This document shows positions 9,619 through 19,907 of a DNA stretch of 64,000 bases, one piece after another. The notes below the pieces were generated by a model, which searched no databases, was not told the origin of the DNA, and worked only from the letters and a program-made list of their open reading frames with translations. The stretch is from Rossellomorea aquimaris TF-12 (GTDB lineage: Bacteria > Bacillota > Bacilli > Bacillales > Bacillaceae_B), in assembly GCF_001648555.1 (NCBI RefSeq), contig NZ_LQXM01000030.1:1-64000 (forward strand), written 5' to 3'. The position numbers were made by a program, and so were the translations under genes. Numbering within the stretch: position 1 is the first letter of the stretch; every line of letters begins with the position of its first letter.

Positions 9619-9817
9619 TATGGATTAAGTTTCTCGTATTCTATGAAATTGTTCTAGGCCGTGTTGTGATTTCTACCTTAAAACGATTGAATAAACCCTG
9701 TATAATGGTACACAAATGGTACAAACTAATTTTCATTTGCCTATTGATATTGTTTTAAAGTACCTGTATAGTACACTATTATTTATGAAAAAGTACTTCA
9801 AGAAAGGACCTGTTTCC

Positions 9818-10900
9818 ATGAAACTTGGTGCTCGCATCCTTAAGACAGGAATCGCGATTGTATTAGCTTTACTTGTATCCCAGCTATTGAATTTACCTTC
9901 TCCCGTATTTGCCGGAATTGCAGCTGTGTTTGCTGTTCAGCCTACGATTTATCGATCGTATTTAACCATCATTGAACAAATACAAGCAAATCTCATTGGG
10001 GCTGGTATAGCCGTTATTTTTGTACTTTTATTTGGCAGCAATCCCCTTGTAGTTGGCCTTGCTGCTATTATAGCCATTGGCATTATATTAAAATTAAAGC
10101 TTGAAAACACGATTGGCCTAGCTCTGGTAACACTCATTGCCATTATGGAAGTAACAAACCAAGACTTTATACAATTTGCATTTATTCGATTTTCTACTAT
10201 TATGATCGGGGTATTTTCCTCTTTCATTATTAATCTCATTTTTTTACCACCAAAGTATGAAACAAAACTGTATCACAAAATCTCTGATTCTACTGAAGAA
10301 ATTCTAAAGTGGATTCGGTTAAGTACAAGACATGCCACGGAATTTCATTTATTAAAGAAAGACCTTGAACGCTTAAAAGAAAAGCTGATTAAGGTTGATC
10401 AACTGTACCTTCTATATAAAGAAGAACGTTATTATTTTAAGAAGAACTCAGTTGTAAAAAGTAGAAAACTCGTCATATATAGACAAATGATCTCCTCAAC
10501 GAACCGAGGATTAGAAATTCTTAAGAGATTGAATCGATATGAAAACGAAATTTTTCAATTACCCGATGAACTTCGTGGTGTCATTAAAGGACAGCTTGAC
10601 TGTCTCCTTACCTATCACGAACAGCTTCTCTTAAAATTCATCGGCAAAATGCATCCACAGTCAGAGTCTGAAGCTCAACAGGATGTTTGCCTACACCGTA
10701 AAGAGCTCATGAAGATTATGTTAGATGAAGTTCAAAATCATAGCAAAGACAATAATATTCAAAATTTCCACCTGCTTCACATTTTTTCAGCAATATTTGA
10801 ATACGATGAACACCTAGAGCATTTGGAAAAATTGATAACAAGCTTCCAATCCTATCACAAGGATGATAATGAGGTAATGATTCAAGAAGAAGAAGAGTAA
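9818..10900 (+). CDS. ygaE: YgaE, aromatic acid exporter-like (FUSC) membrane protein
   Basis: About 360 aa. An N-terminal half with five or six hydrophobic segments (ILKTGIAIVLALLVSQLL onward to about residue 145) is followed by a soluble helical half. This is the ArAE_1/FUSC family layout seen in B. subtilis YgaE. The open frame extends to 9716, but AAAGGA lies 8-9 nt before the ATG at 9818 (MKLGARIL), and the upstream part has no such site. Synteny (gsaB-ygaE) supports the name. Substrate unknown. Confidence 0.85.
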   Translation: MKLGARILKTGIAIVLALLVSQLLNLPSPVFAGIAAVFAVQPTIYRSYLTIIEQIQANLIGAGIAVIFVLLFGSNPLVVGLAAIIAIGIILKLKLENTIGLALVTLIAIMEVTNQDFIQFAFIRFSTIMIGVFSSFIINLIFLPPKYETKLYHKISDSTEEILKWIRLSTRHATEFHLLKKDLERLKEKLIKVDQLYLLYKEERYYFKKNSVVKSRKLVIYRQMISSTNRGLEILKRLNRYENEIFQLPDELRGVIKGQLDCLLTYHEQLLLKFIGKMHPQSESEAQQDVCLHRKELMKIMLDEVQNHSKDNNIQNFHLLHIFSAIFEYDEHLEHLEKLITSFQSYHKDDNEVMIQEEEE

Positions 10901-10902
10901 TT

Positions 10903-10945
10903 AAAAAAGGAGCAGATGGTTTGAAACCATTTGCTCCTTTTTTTA
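10903..10945. terminator. Bidirectional terminator between ygaE and the peptide importer operon
   Basis: AGGAGCAGATGGTTT pairs with AAACCATTTGCTCCT with one mismatch, flanked by A and T runs on both sides. It can serve ygaE and the convergent dppC-like gene. Confidence 0.85.
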
Positions 10946-11839
10946 ATTCTTCATTTTTGGATCAAGTGCATCGCGAAGTCCGTCCCCCATTAGGTTAAAC
11001 CCTAATACAGTCAGCATAATCGCTAGTCCGGGGAAAATCATCGTCCAAGGTGCTTGAAGCATAAATTGTCTTGCATCTGATAGCATCTTGCCCCATTCTG
11101 GTTCAGGTGCCTGAGCCCCTAATCCCAGGAACCCAAGAGCTGCTGCCTCAATAATTGCTGTAGCAATAGCAAGAGTTCCTTGAACAATAATCGGTGCCAT
11201 ACTATTCGGAAGCACATGACTAAAGAGAATGCGACTATCACTCATTCCAATAGCCTTTGCTGCCATTACATATTCCTCTTGCTTTACGCTTAACACTCTT
11301 GACCTGATCAATCGACCAAAGTTTGGAATATTAATGATTGCAATGGCGATTAGTGCATTTCTTAGGGATGGCCCAAGTGCTGCTACAACGGCAATAGCAA
11401 GTAATATACTCGGGAAGGCTAACATGATATCAAAGATACGGGATATGATTGTATCCACCCATCGACCATAGTATCCAGCAACGATTCCCAATAAGCTCCC
11501 TACTACAGAAGAACCTATCACGGCAAAGAATCCAACCCATAATGAGATCCGGGCTCCATGTATGATTCTTGATAAAATATCACGTCCAAAATCATCTGTT
11601 CCTAACCAATGTTCAGACGAAGGAGCTTGAAGTCTCTTCGATAAGTCCTGTTCATTGATTCCTTGAGGAGCAATGAGAGGCGCAGTAATGGCCAGGATGA
11701 CAAAAAATAGAACAATACAGAAGCCAACAAGAGCAACTTTATTCTTTTTAAAGCTCTTCCAAGCTTCCTTCCATGGAGATATGGTTTCCTCTTGCAGCGA
11801 AGGACTAAATTCTTTTTGCGGTTCTGCTACTTCTGCCAT
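10943..11839 (-). CDS. Peptide ABC transporter permease, DppC/OppC type
   Basis: A 298-residue permease. It has the OppC_N cytosolic segment and first membrane helix (KKNKVALVGFCIVLFF), the LGTDDFGRDILSRIIHG motif characteristic of DppC/OppC, and the EAA loop IAIAIINIPNFGRLIRSRVLS. Last gene of a five-gene operon in the order ATPase-ATPase-binding protein-permease-permease. That is the order of B. subtilis appDFABC, although the binding protein resembles DppA more. AGAGGTG precedes the start. Confidence 0.93.
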   Translation of the reverse strand: MAEVAEPQKEFSPSLQEETISPWKEAWKSFKKNKVALVGFCIVLFFVILAITAPLIAPQGINEQDLSKRLQAPSSEHWLGTDDFGRDILSRIIHGARISLWVGFFAVIGSSVVGSLLGIVAGYYGRWVDTIISRIFDIMLAFPSILLAIAVVAALGPSLRNALIAIAIINIPNFGRLIRSRVLSVKQEEYVMAAKAIGMSDSRILFSHVLPNSMAPIIVQGTLAIATAIIEAAALGFLGLGAQAPEPEWGKMLSDARQFMLQAPWTMIFPGLAIMLTVLGFNLMGDGLRDALDPKMKN

Positions 11840-11867
11840 GAGAGTTCACCTCTTTCTTCTATTGATG

Positions 11868-12875
11868 TTAGTTGTATTTAATACGCGGGTCGACCGCTGC
11901 ATATAAGAGGTCAACGATTAAGTTAATTGATACAAATATAGTGGCTACTACTAATATTCCAGACTGTACAACAGGATAGTCTCTAAAACTGATCGCTTCA
12001 TAGATATAGCGACCAATTCCTGGCCAACCAAATATGGTTTCTGTTAGGATAGCTCCTCCTAGAAGAAGACCCATTTGTAAACCAATAACCGTTAATACTG
12101 GAATGATGGCATTTTTCAAAGAATGCTTATAGACAACCCAAAACATCTTCAACCCTTTTGACCGAGCTGTACGAATATAATCTGAGCGCATTACTTCTAA
12201 CATACTTGAACGCGTCATACGAGCTATGATGGCCATAGGAATCGTAGCTAAAGCAATACCTGGTAGAACTAAGTGTTTAAACACTTCCCCAAGCTGGTCA
12301 AAACGACCTTGTATAATCGTATCTACGATATATAGATTCGTAATGGAATCGATGGGGTTTCGAATATTTTCCCTTCCTGTGGTAGGGAGAATATCCAATT
12401 CTATTCCAAAAATCCATTGGCCCATTAACCCTAACCAGAAAATAGGCATAGATACTCCAATTAGAGCTAAGATCATAGCTGTATAATCAAACCAAGAATT
12501 TTGGAACCAAGCACTAATAATTCCTGCATTCACACCAATCACTACTGCAACGATAATGGCAACTAATGCTAATTCAAACGTGGCAGCCAGATATGGCCAT
12601 ATTTCACTTGAAACCTCCGTTTTGGTTCGTAGAGAATTACCTAAATCTCCTGTTAAAAGTCCTTTTAAGTAATCAAAATATTGTATATACCAAACAGTAT
12701 CAAGGCCTAACTGAGCCCTTAATGCTTCAACCGCTTCCTTTGAAGCTTGTTGTCCTAATATAACCTGAGCAGGATCTCCTGGAATCGCCCGGATGATAAA
12801 AAACACGATAAGTGTCATCCCAAGTAATACGGGTATAAGTTGTAATAATCGACGTATGGTGTATTGAAACATCAT
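11868..12875 (-). CDS. Peptide ABC transporter permease, DppB/OppB type
   Basis: About 335 aa with N-terminal YTIRRLLQLIPVLLGMTLIVF, the hallmark first helix of OppB/DppB, and a cytoplasmic EAA loop with YIRTARSKGLK. The frame is open back to a GTG at 12881, but the two following ATGs (12875, 12872) are better placed relative to GAGAGGTG; 12875 is used. Spaced 28 bp from the next permease. A 400-bp repeat block separates it from the binding-protein gene upstream. Confidence 0.92.
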   Translation of the reverse strand: MMFQYTIRRLLQLIPVLLGMTLIVFFIIRAIPGDPAQVILGQQASKEAVEALRAQLGLDTVWYIQYFDYLKGLLTGDLGNSLRTKTEVSSEIWPYLAATFELALVAIIVAVVIGVNAGIISAWFQNSWFDYTAMILALIGVSMPIFWLGLMGQWIFGIELDILPTTGRENIRNPIDSITNLYIVDTIIQGRFDQLGEVFKHLVLPGIALATIPMAIIARMTRSSMLEVMRSDYIRTARSKGLKMFWVVYKHSLKNAIIPVLTVIGLQMGLLLGGAILTETIFGWPGIGRYIYEAISFRDYPVVQSGILVVATIFVSINLIVDLLYAAVDPRIKYN

Positions 12876-12949
12876 GTTCACCTCTCTGAAAGGAGATTCT
12901 ATTATTTGAATCTTTCATTCTCTTACTTGATAGATGTTGCCGTGAAGTG

Positions 12950-13235
12950 CTTGTTGCCTCTTAAGCAAGGCTGGTTTTCTATTAGTCTAGCTTCGCCTCC
13001 GTGTCCCTCGAGGTCACTTTTGAAATATCCCATAAGGCATAGAGCGCTTTTTGGAATTTTCCCAAAGTGCTTGTCGGGCCAAAACAGTCGGCTCCGCTTT
13101 TCTATTTGTCTAGCTACAGGGCTTAGAGGCTCGAGGTCATTTCATGCCAATCAGCTGAAGGCAAAAAACGCCTTCTCCTGATTGCCCTGAAATGCTTGTC
13201 GCCTCTTAAGCAAAGCCCTTCCGCTTTTCTATGTA
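12950..13235 (-). repeat. Two tandem copies of a GACCTCGAG-type intergenic repeat
   Basis: On the minus strand two units share GACAAGCA, a long internal inverted repeat, GACCTCGAG and GCTAGAC plus AATAGAAAA; the right-hand unit contains a strong hairpin (CATTTCA ... TGAAATG with CAATCAG/CTGATTG inside). A third, diverged copy lies near 25630-25762. The block sits between the binding-protein and first permease genes of one operon. I recognise the sequence type as a dispersed Bacillaceae intergenic repeat but cannot give it a formal name. Confidence 0.7.
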
Positions 13236-13266
13236 CAAAGGGGAGAATCAAAGACATCTCCCCTAG
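13236..13266 (-). terminator. Hairpin downstream of the peptide-binding protein gene
   Basis: Minus strand AGGGGAGA ... TCTCCCCTTT hairpin 20 bp past the stop codon. A stem-loop here is common in Opp/Dpp-type operons and usually makes the binding protein more abundant than the permeases, by partial termination or by protecting the upstream mRNA. Confidence 0.7.
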
Positions 13267-13281
13267 GTTTGTTGCTTATTT

Positions 13282-14892
13282 CTATTCGATATCTACTCCA
13301 CCTAACCAGTCAGAACCAGTTGGATGTGGTTTAAAGTTTTTAAGTTTTGAGCTACCCGCAAGTAGTGGTGTAGAGTGAGCAATTGGTACCCATGGAGCAT
13401 CTTCATGGATAATTTCTTGTGCTTGTTTGTATAACTCTTCACGTTTTGCAGGATCCACTTCTGTTTGAGCATCAATTAAGATATCGTGCACTTTGTCGTT
13501 ACTGTAGTAAGAGTAGTTGTTACTTCCGATATTGTCCTTATCAAGAAGAACGTATAAGAAGTTATCAGCATCTCCGTTATCACCTGTCCAGCCAAGTAAG
13601 AATGCATCTGCTTCCCCGTTTTTAGCTTTTTCCAGGTAAGTAGCCCACTCGTAAGATACGATTTTCGCTTTAATTCCTACCTCAGCTAAATCAGCTTGCA
13701 TTGCTTCTGCAACTTTTTGGCCGTCCGGCATGTATGGACGTGGTACAGGCATTGCCCATAGTTCCATTTCAAAACCATCTGGATGTCCAGCTTCAGCAAG
13801 AAGTTCTTTTGCTTTTTCAGGATTGTATTCATATGCTTCAACATCATCATTGTATCCAGCAATTACTGGAGGCATTGGATTCTTTGCAATGTTTGCTTTT
13901 CCTTCGAAGAAAGCGTCAATAATTTCTTGCTTATTAATAGCATAGTTCACAGCTTGACGCACTTTAGGATCATCAAAAGGCTCACGAGTTGAAGTTAATC
14001 CTAAGTATCCAACGTTCATGGATGGACGTTCGAATAATTGTAAATTGTCATCAGAATCTACTTTACTTGCATCACTTGGGTTAACTCCATCAGCAAGATC
14101 GATTTCACCAGAAATTAATGCATTAAGACGAGCAGAGTTTTCTGGGATAGATTTGAATACTACTTGATCTAATTTCGGTAAATCTTTATTCCAATAGTCT
14201 TCATTCTTTTCTAGAACAATTTTGTCATTACGCTTCCATTCAACGAATTTGAAAGGACCTGTACCTGCATCAGTAGGACCTTCTGCAAGCTTGTCACCTA
14301 ATTCGTCAATCGCTTTAGGACTTACAATAGCGAAAGGACTCATAGCGACATTCTTTAAGAATGGAGCTTGTGGACGCTTAAGTGTAAATTCAACTGTTTT
14401 TTCATCTACAGCTTTTACTTCTTTAATTACATGACCTTCATCGCCTTTAAATCCACCAAACATTGAACCGTAGTATGGGAATTTATCTGCGTCTCCATTC
14501 ATCCAGCGTTCGAAGTTTTTCACAACAGCATCAGCATTAAAATCTGTACCGTCTTGGAATTTCACTCCTTCACGCAGCATAAATTTATAAGTCAAACCAT
14601 CTTCAGATACTTTCCAATCTTCTGCTAACCCTGGGTTAACATCTGTATCCTGTTCACCAAATTTAACGATTGTTTCAAAGATGTTTTTCGTTACTTTAAA
14701 TGATTCTCCATCTGTCACGGTACCTGGATCCAATCCAACTGAATCTCCTCCGCGACCAAAGATCAATACTTTTGCATCTCCGTTATCTTTTTTCCCGTCA
14801 CCTGAAGAACCTTCTGATCCGCCACATCCATATAGGACAGACGAAACGACTAAGATGACAAGCATTAAAATTGACCAGCCTTTTTTCCTCAA
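13282..14892 (-). CDS. Peptide-binding lipoprotein, DppA/OppA family (SBP_bac_5)
   Basis: Extracellular solute-binding lipoprotein, 536 aa. A TTG start at 14892 has AGGAGGGG 6 nt upstream and gives a clean signal peptide, RKKGWSILMLVILVVSSVLYGC, with lipobox LYGC (Cys23). The open frame runs a further 21 codons upstream but would bury the signal peptide. The mature part has the family motif GLAEDWKVSEDGLTYKF and, near the N terminus, GLDPGTVTDGES, which is more DppA-like than AppA-like. Third gene of the five-gene importer operon. Confidence 0.92.
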   Translation of the reverse strand: MRKKGWSILMLVILVVSSVLYGCGGSEGSSGDGKKDNGDAKVLIFGRGGDSVGLDPGTVTDGESFKVTKNIFETIVKFGEQDTDVNPGLAEDWKVSEDGLTYKFMLREGVKFQDGTDFNADAVVKNFERWMNGDADKFPYYGSMFGGFKGDEGHVIKEVKAVDEKTVEFTLKRPQAPFLKNVAMSPFAIVSPKAIDELGDKLAEGPTDAGTGPFKFVEWKRNDKIVLEKNEDYWNKDLPKLDQVVFKSIPENSARLNALISGEIDLADGVNPSDASKVDSDDNLQLFERPSMNVGYLGLTSTREPFDDPKVRQAVNYAINKQEIIDAFFEGKANIAKNPMPPVIAGYNDDVEAYEYNPEKAKELLAEAGHPDGFEMELWAMPVPRPYMPDGQKVAEAMQADLAEVGIKAKIVSYEWATYLEKAKNGEADAFLLGWTGDNGDADNFLYVLLDKDNIGSNNYSYYSNDKVHDILIDAQTEVDPAKREELYKQAQEIIHEDAPWVPIAHSTPLLAGSSKLKNFKPHPTGSDWLGGVDIE

Positions 14893-14939
14893 TGAAATCC
14901 CCTCCTGAATATTGTTTATATACTTATGAGACTTGACCT

Positions 14940-15905
14940 CTAATAAAGATGACAAGCTACATAATGCCCTGGTTGGTGTTCCTTAAATTCTGGTACTTTC
15001 TGTTTACAAATCTCTGTTGCATGTGGACATCTCGTATGAAATGTACATCCACTAGGTGGATTAGAGGGACTCGGAATATCTCCTTGTAACAGGATCGTCT
15101 CTCTTTCAAAATCTGGATCTGGTATCGGAACAGCCGATAATAGCGCTTGTGTGTATGGATGCAATGGTTTGTCGTACAGGTTTTCACTTTTACTTAACTC
15201 AACCATTTTTCCGAGATACATCACGCCGACTCGATCGCTTATATGTCTAACTACACCTAAATCATGAGCAATGAATATATAGGTGAGTCCAAACTCTTTT
15301 TGCAGGTCTTGCATAAGATTCAATACTTGGGATTGTATCGAAACATCCAGTGCTGAAACAGGTTCATCCGCTATAATTAACTTTGGTTTTGTCATTAGAG
15401 CACGTGCGATCCCAATTCTTTGCCTTTGTCCTCCACTAAATTGGTGAGGATACCGTTTGGCATGATAGCTGCTTAATCCAACAATGTTAAGTAGTTCGTG
15501 CACTCTTTCTTTTCGTTCCTTTGATGATCCCATTCCATGAACCTTTAAAGGCTCTTCTAGAATTTTTTCAACTGTATGTCTTGGGTTTAAAGATGCGAAA
15601 GGATCTTGAAACACCATTTGCATTTCTCGACGAACCTTTCTCATTTCTGAGTTTGATAGACTCGTAAGTTCCCGGTCTTCAAACGTAACACTGCCCTCAG
15701 AAGGGTCTATCAGTCTCATTAGCATTCTTCCAGTGGTTGATTTTCCACATCCACTTTCCCCAACGATTCCGAGTGTTTCCCCTTTATTGACGGTAAATGA
15801 TACTCCATCTACTGCTTTTACTGAACTGACAGGTCTGCCGAGGACACCCCCTGTAATAGGGAAGTGCTTCTTAAGATTATCAACCTTTAGCAACGGTTCC
15901 GTCAT
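14940..15905 (-). CDS. Peptide ABC transporter ATPase, DppF/OppF type
   Basis: A 321-residue ATPase: Walker [10 protein letters not shown] (49-57), signature [15 protein letters not shown], Walker [13 protein letters not shown], and the OppF/DppF C-terminal domain with the Cys pattern [14 protein letters not shown] that in relatives can hold an Fe-S cluster or metal. GGAGGAGGG precedes the ATG at 15905; a longer frame to 15986 is rejected. It overlaps the upstream ATPase gene by 26 bp, indicating coupled translation. Confidence 0.94.
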   Translation of the reverse strand: MTEPLLKVDNLKKHFPITGGVLGRPVSSVKAVDGVSFTVNKGETLGIVGESGCGKSTTGRMLMRLIDPSEGSVTFEDRELTSLSNSEMRKVRREMQMVFQDPFASLNPRHTVEKILEEPLKVHGMGSSKERKERVHELLNIVGLSSYHAKRYPHQFSGGQRQRIGIARALMTKPKLIIADEPVSALDVSIQSQVLNLMQDLQKEFGLTYIFIAHDLGVVRHISDRVGVMYLGKMVELSKSENLYDKPLHPYTQALLSAVPIPDPDFERETILLQGDIPSPSNPPSGCTFHTRCPHATEICKQKVPEFKEHQPGHYVACHLY

Positions 15906-16896
15906 AAACTCCCTCCTCCACTTCATCGAACAGGAAGCATCTTGTGCAATGTCCTTGTGATGTTTCATATAATTCTGGTGTCTCAACTAAACAGCGATCG
16001 AATGCAAATTCACAGCGAGCAGCAAATCGGCATCCAGTTTTGATGGAACCTGGCTTTGGAACGCTCCCTTGAATGGAGTGTAATCGTTGTTGTTTTACAC
16101 GCATATCGGGAACGGACTGAATTAAGCCTTTTGTATAAGGATGTTGAGGGTTCTTAAAAATTTCTGCTACTGTTCCTTCCTCAACTATTTTCCCTGAATA
16201 CATCACAACGACTCTTTCGCATGTCTCTGCTACGACTCCAAGATCATGAGTAATAAGTAACACCGCAGTGTTTAATTCTTTGTTTAACTTCTTCATTAAT
16301 TTAAGAATTTGTGCTTGGATAGTAACATCCAAAGCTGTTGTTGGCTCATCGGCAATTAATACTTGTGGGTCACATACCATTGCCATGGCAATCATTACCC
16401 TTTGTCTCATACCACCTGATAACTGATGAGGATAATCTTTTATAAGTTCTTCTGATCTTGGTAAGCCTACCATTTTCATAATTTCAATTGCTTTTTCTTT
16501 TGCCTGCTTTTTGTTCACTTTAGTATGTATTCGTATAGCTTCTGTTAACTGATCACCTATGGTAAAAACAGGGTTTAAAGAGGTCATTGGTTCTTGGAAG
16601 ATCATGGCTATGTCATTACCCCGAATATCTCTCATTCTCTTTTCATTAGCCTTTGTTAAGTCTTCATCTTTAAAAAGGATTTTCCCCCCGACTACTTTCC
16701 CCGGTGGGCTAGGAACTAGTCCCATTATGGATAGTGAGGTTACACTCTTTCCGCAACCACTTTCTCCTACAATTCCTAGTACCTCTCCTTGATTTACATG
16801 AAAACTAACTCCATCGACTGCAGGAACTTCTCCGTCATCGGTAAAAAAGGAGGTCCTTAAATCTTCCACTTTTAGTAAAGGACGCGTTTCGTTCAT
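15880..16896 (-). CDS. Peptide ABC transporter ATPase, DppD/OppD type
   Basis: A 338-residue ATPase: Walker A GESGCGKS (44-51), signature [15 protein letters not shown], Walker [14 protein letters not shown]-loop LITHDLG, and the C-terminal oligopeptide-transporter domain with [14 protein letters not shown]. First gene of the importer operon; AGGAGGA precedes the start. The pair of distinct ATPases marks an Opp/Dpp-type importer and not a nickel or glutathione system, although those cannot be fully excluded by sequence. Confidence 0.94.
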   Translation of the reverse strand: MNETRPLLKVEDLRTSFFTDDGEVPAVDGVSFHVNQGEVLGIVGESGCGKSVTSLSIMGLVPSPPGKVVGGKILFKDEDLTKANEKRMRDIRGNDIAMIFQEPMTSLNPVFTIGDQLTEAIRIHTKVNKKQAKEKAIEIMKMVGLPRSEELIKDYPHQLSGGMRQRVMIAMAMVCDPQVLIADEPTTALDVTIQAQILKLMKKLNKELNTAVLLITHDLGVVAETCERVVVMYSGKIVEEGTVAEIFKNPQHPYTKGLIQSVPDMRVKQQRLHSIQGSVPKPGSIKTGCRFAARCEFAFDRCLVETPELYETSQGHCTRCFLFDEVEEGVYDGTVAKG

Positions 16897-17227
16897 TCAA
16901 ATCCTCCTCTTAAACTATCTTTCTTTTCGTAATAGTGATTATTTTCTAAATTTTATATGCTTCTTATTATACAATACGTTACAAATGTTGCAATCTATTT
17001 TCAGAATTTTTCTTTTAATTACATTTCCTCTTTCCTTCCTAATTCATTTCAATATATGTCCAAAATAAGGTTTCATTCCTTCCATAAAAAGTTATTTAGT
17101 CCTACTTTTTTCATCATTCTCTTATTCATATTTTAAAAAAACCTTATCGATTAAATAAAAAAGTCATGACTATTATCACCCTAATGTCTAAACATCAGTG
17201 GTAATCTTAGTCATGACTATATCAACG
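16897..17227. other. AT-rich intergenic region upstream of the importer operon
   Basis: About 330 bp without a gene. It should contain the promoter of the five-gene importer operon (leftward); I cannot pick a confident -10/-35 pair. The right end holds the ygaD terminator. Confidence 0.5.
17160..17219 (-). terminator. ygaD terminator (long hairpin)
   Basis: AGTCATGACTATTATCACC pairs with GGTAATCTTAGTCATGACT apart from a small internal mismatch, followed on the minus strand by TTTTTTATTT. It starts 9 bp after the ygaD stop. Confidence 0.82.
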
Positions 17228-18976
17228 TTAGTTATCTAATTGTTGTACCTGGAAGAGCTTATGATAATGACCTTGTTTCGCCATTAACTCTTCATGGGTC
17301 CCCATTTCAACTATTTCACCATGCTCCATGTGAATAATACGGTCAGCATGAGTAATGGTGGATAATCGGTGGGCAACAATAAATGTTGTTCTGTCTTTCG
17401 CTAGTATTTCAAGAGCTTCTTGAATAAGGTGTTCACTTTCCAGATCAAGAGCAGAGGTTGCTTCATCTAGTATTAAGATAGGCGGATTTTTTAAGAATAC
17501 TCTTGCAATGGCTACCCGTTGCTTTTGTCCACCAGAGAGCTTTACGCCCCTCTCTCCAACTCGAGTGTCATATCCGTCGGGAAGCTTCATAATAAACTCA
17601 TGGGCATTTGCGGCTTTCGCTGCATTTATCACTTCTTCATCAGAAGCTTCAGGGTTTCCAAACTTAATATTCATCTTCACAGATTCGCTAAATAAAATAT
17701 TATCTTGAAGAACCATACCGATTTTATCTCTCAACGACCTAACTTGAAATCGTGTGATTTCGGTTCCATCAAGTAAGATGGATCCCTTTGTTACGTCGTA
17801 GAAACGAGGAATTAAACTGACAAGTGAAGACTTTCCTCCTCCACTCATTCCAACAAGAGCAACCGTTTCTCCAGATCGAATCTGTAAGTTTAAGTTCTTT
17901 AAAACCTCTTCTTCTTTCGAATCATACTGAAAAGAAACATCTTTAAATTGAATGTCACCTTTAACATGTTTACAAGGAATTGCACCTGGCTCATCATCGA
18001 TATCATATTTTTCATCCATAAACTCAAAAACACGATCCATGGAAGCTATAGACTGAGTGAGGGTTGTGGATGAATTGACTAATCTTCTTAAAGGGCTATA
18101 TAAACGATCAATATAAGCAATAAATGCTGCCATCGTACCAATAGAAAGATTATCTTGAATCACTTCATATCCAGCAAAACCAATTATGATTAAAGGAGAG
18201 ATATCTGTAATCGTATTTACTACGGCAAAAGCCTTTGCATTCCAGCTCGTTTGCTTTAATGCTTTTGTTAAAAAGTTACTATTTTGATCTTGGAAGTGCT
18301 TTTGTTCATAATCTTCTACTGCAAAGCTTTTCACCACAGACATACCTTGAACACGTTCATGTAAATGGCTTTGAACCTCTGCCAGTGCTTGAGAACGTTC
18401 CCGCGTCAAACCACGAAGTCGACCAAAAAAGTAACGGACAGAAAAAGCATAAAAAGGAAAAGCAATGAGAGATACAAGTGTCAGCGATACATCCATCGTA
18501 AACATAATGGCAAGGGCAATGATAATGGTAGCTGCATCCAACCATAAATTCATTAGACCGGTAATAACGAAATTTTTTGTTTGCTCTACATCATTAATTA
18601 CCCTTGAAATAACTTCCCCTGCTCTCGTATTCGAATAATACTTAAAGCTTAATTTCTGTATGTGAGAAAACAGATTATCCCTCAGGTCATATAAAATTTT
18701 ATTTCCTGTCCACTGAGCAAAATATTGTCGATAATACTCTACAGGCGGTCTTACAAGTAAGAAAAGAACGAGCATAATTCCCATAATCGTAAAGAGCTGA
18801 CTCGTTTTTTCATCAGAAGATAAACTCGAACTTCCCACAATATCATCAATCACATATTTAATTAAGATTGGAATCAAAAGTGGAATAGTAAATTTAATAA
18901 TTCCTATAATTAATGTACCAATAATTTGCCACCGATAGGGTTTAACAAATTGAAGGTATCGTTTTATACTATCCAA
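17228..18976 (-). CDS. ygaD: YgaD, ABC multidrug exporter half-transporter
   Basis: A 582-residue fused exporter: an N-terminal membrane domain with six spans (about 15-310), then a nucleotide-binding domain with Walker [10 protein letters not shown], signature [14 protein letters not shown], Walker [13 protein letters not shown] and H-loop IVAHRLST. Acts as a dimer. A TTG start at 18976 (AAAGGAG upstream) gives [16 protein letters not shown], the usual N terminus of this family; the open frame continues 29 codons further but through a hairpin. Matches YgaD of B. subtilis by sequence type and position next to ygaC. Confidence 0.92.
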   Translation of the reverse strand: MDSIKRYLQFVKPYRWQIIGTLIIGIIKFTIPLLIPILIKYVIDDIVGSSSLSSDEKTSQLFTIMGIMLVLFLLVRPPVEYYRQYFAQWTGNKILYDLRDNLFSHIQKLSFKYYSNTRAGEVISRVINDVEQTKNFVITGLMNLWLDAATIIIALAIMFTMDVSLTLVSLIAFPFYAFSVRYFFGRLRGLTRERSQALAEVQSHLHERVQGMSVVKSFAVEDYEQKHFQDQNSNFLTKALKQTSWNAKAFAVVNTITDISPLIIIGFAGYEVIQDNLSIGTMAAFIAYIDRLYSPLRRLVNSSTTLTQSIASMDRVFEFMDEKYDIDDEPGAIPCKHVKGDIQFKDVSFQYDSKEEEVLKNLNLQIRSGETVALVGMSGGGKSSLVSLIPRFYDVTKGSILLDGTEITRFQVRSLRDKIGMVLQDNILFSESVKMNIKFGNPEASDEEVINAAKAANAHEFIMKLPDGYDTRVGERGVKLSGGQKQRVAIARVFLKNPPILILDEATSALDLESEHLIQEALEILAKDRTTFIVAHRLSTITHADRIIHMEHGEIVEMGTHEELMAKQGHYHKLFQVQQLDN

Positions 18977-19021
18977 GAAATTACTCCTTTCTAAGGTGTA
19001 TTGTGCCCATTTTTCCGCAAT

Positions 19022-19065
19022 AAAAAAGGATGACCCTGTTTGGAGCGCTCTACTGTTCCTCATCC
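19022..19065 (-). terminator. Hairpin with T run in the ygaC-ygaD gap; terminator or attenuator
   Basis: Minus strand GGATGA, 26-nt loop, TCATCC, then TTTTTTA. It lies 45 bp before the ygaD start and 70 bp after the ygaC stop. It can be the ygaC terminator or an attenuator controlling read-through into the exporter gene. The stem is only 6 bp. Confidence 0.5.
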
Positions 19066-19135
19066 ATTCACTACAGATAGGTGAGAGGCTCCTTACTGGG
19101 TCAGCCCTTTAAACGTATAAAGTTTTCCAGCTGTG

Positions 19136-19666
19136 CTACCCCCGATGAGTCAAATAGCGCTCATACCAGATATCAATGAAGTCAGGAGCAAAAGGTCCTT
19201 TTCTTTGTCGTATCCAGCGCACTAATTTGTCTACATTTCGTTTAAGAATGTGATCAATCACATCTGGGTAACCATACAATTTTCCATGAGCCTCGTACTC
19301 GTCCTCATCTAGTAATGTATACGTCATATCAGGAAACACCTTGATATCTAAATCATAATCGATATACTTAATTGCTTCATGATCGTATACAAATGGAGAA
19401 CTTAAATTGCAATAATAATAAATTCCGTCCTCACGAATCATACAAATAATGTTAAACCAAAGCTCTGAATGAAAATAACAAATCGCGGGTTCACGAGTCA
19501 TCCACGTTCTTCCGTCTGATTCCGTTACCATTGTACGGTCATTTCCACCAATGATGAGATTACTTGTTCCTTTCAGAACCGTAGTCTCATTCCAAATTCG
19601 ATGAATGTTGCCGTCATGCTTATAGCTATGTATTTGTACAGATTGCCCTTCAGTGGGAACCGCCAT
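19136..19666 (-). CDS. ygaC: YgaC, DUF402 nucleoside tri-/diphosphate phosphatase
   Basis: A 176-residue DUF402/UPF0374 protein. Relatives (Ntdp of Staphylococcus) hydrolyse nucleoside tri- and diphosphates in a metal-dependent way. Conserved parts visible are [22 protein letters not shown] and LDEDEYEAH, which supply the acidic metal ligands of this beta-barrel fold. AAGGGG precedes the ATG. Order ygaD-ygaC-ygaB is as in B. subtilis. Confidence 0.9.
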   Translation of the reverse strand: MAVPTEGQSVQIHSYKHDGNIHRIWNETTVLKGTSNLIIGGNDRTMVTESDGRTWMTREPAICYFHSELWFNIICMIREDGIYYYCNLSSPFVYDHEAIKYIDYDLDIKVFPDMTYTLLDEDEYEAHGKLYGYPDVIDHILKRNVDKLVRWIRQRKGPFAPDFIDIWYERYLTHRG

Positions 19667-19750
19667 CGTATCCCCTTCTTTCCTTACAAATTACAAGTAT
19701 ATATGGGTGTCTACTCTATCATTATAACGTTTCGACGGAAAATTTAAAAC

Positions 19751-19792
19751 AAAAGGGCTGCTCTTAAAGAAAATAACCTTTAAGAACAGCCT
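19751..19792 (-). terminator. ygaB terminator
   Basis: GGCTGCTCTTAAAG pairs with CTTTAAGAACAGCC (one mismatch), and the minus strand continues TTTTGTTTT. Confidence 0.8.
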
Positions 19793-19907
19793 AATATGCT
19801 GATTTACTGTGCAGTGAAATCCTCACAACAGTCAACAACATCGAATTTATTTGTTCGTATTCATTTAGAAACTTTTCATATAAAAAGATTCGTTTGGATT
19901 ATGAAAT

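Noticed and set aside
16897-17160. T-box or other leader element before the peptide importer operon
   Set aside because: No T-box sequence (GGTGGNACCGCG type) or terminator/antiterminator pair found.
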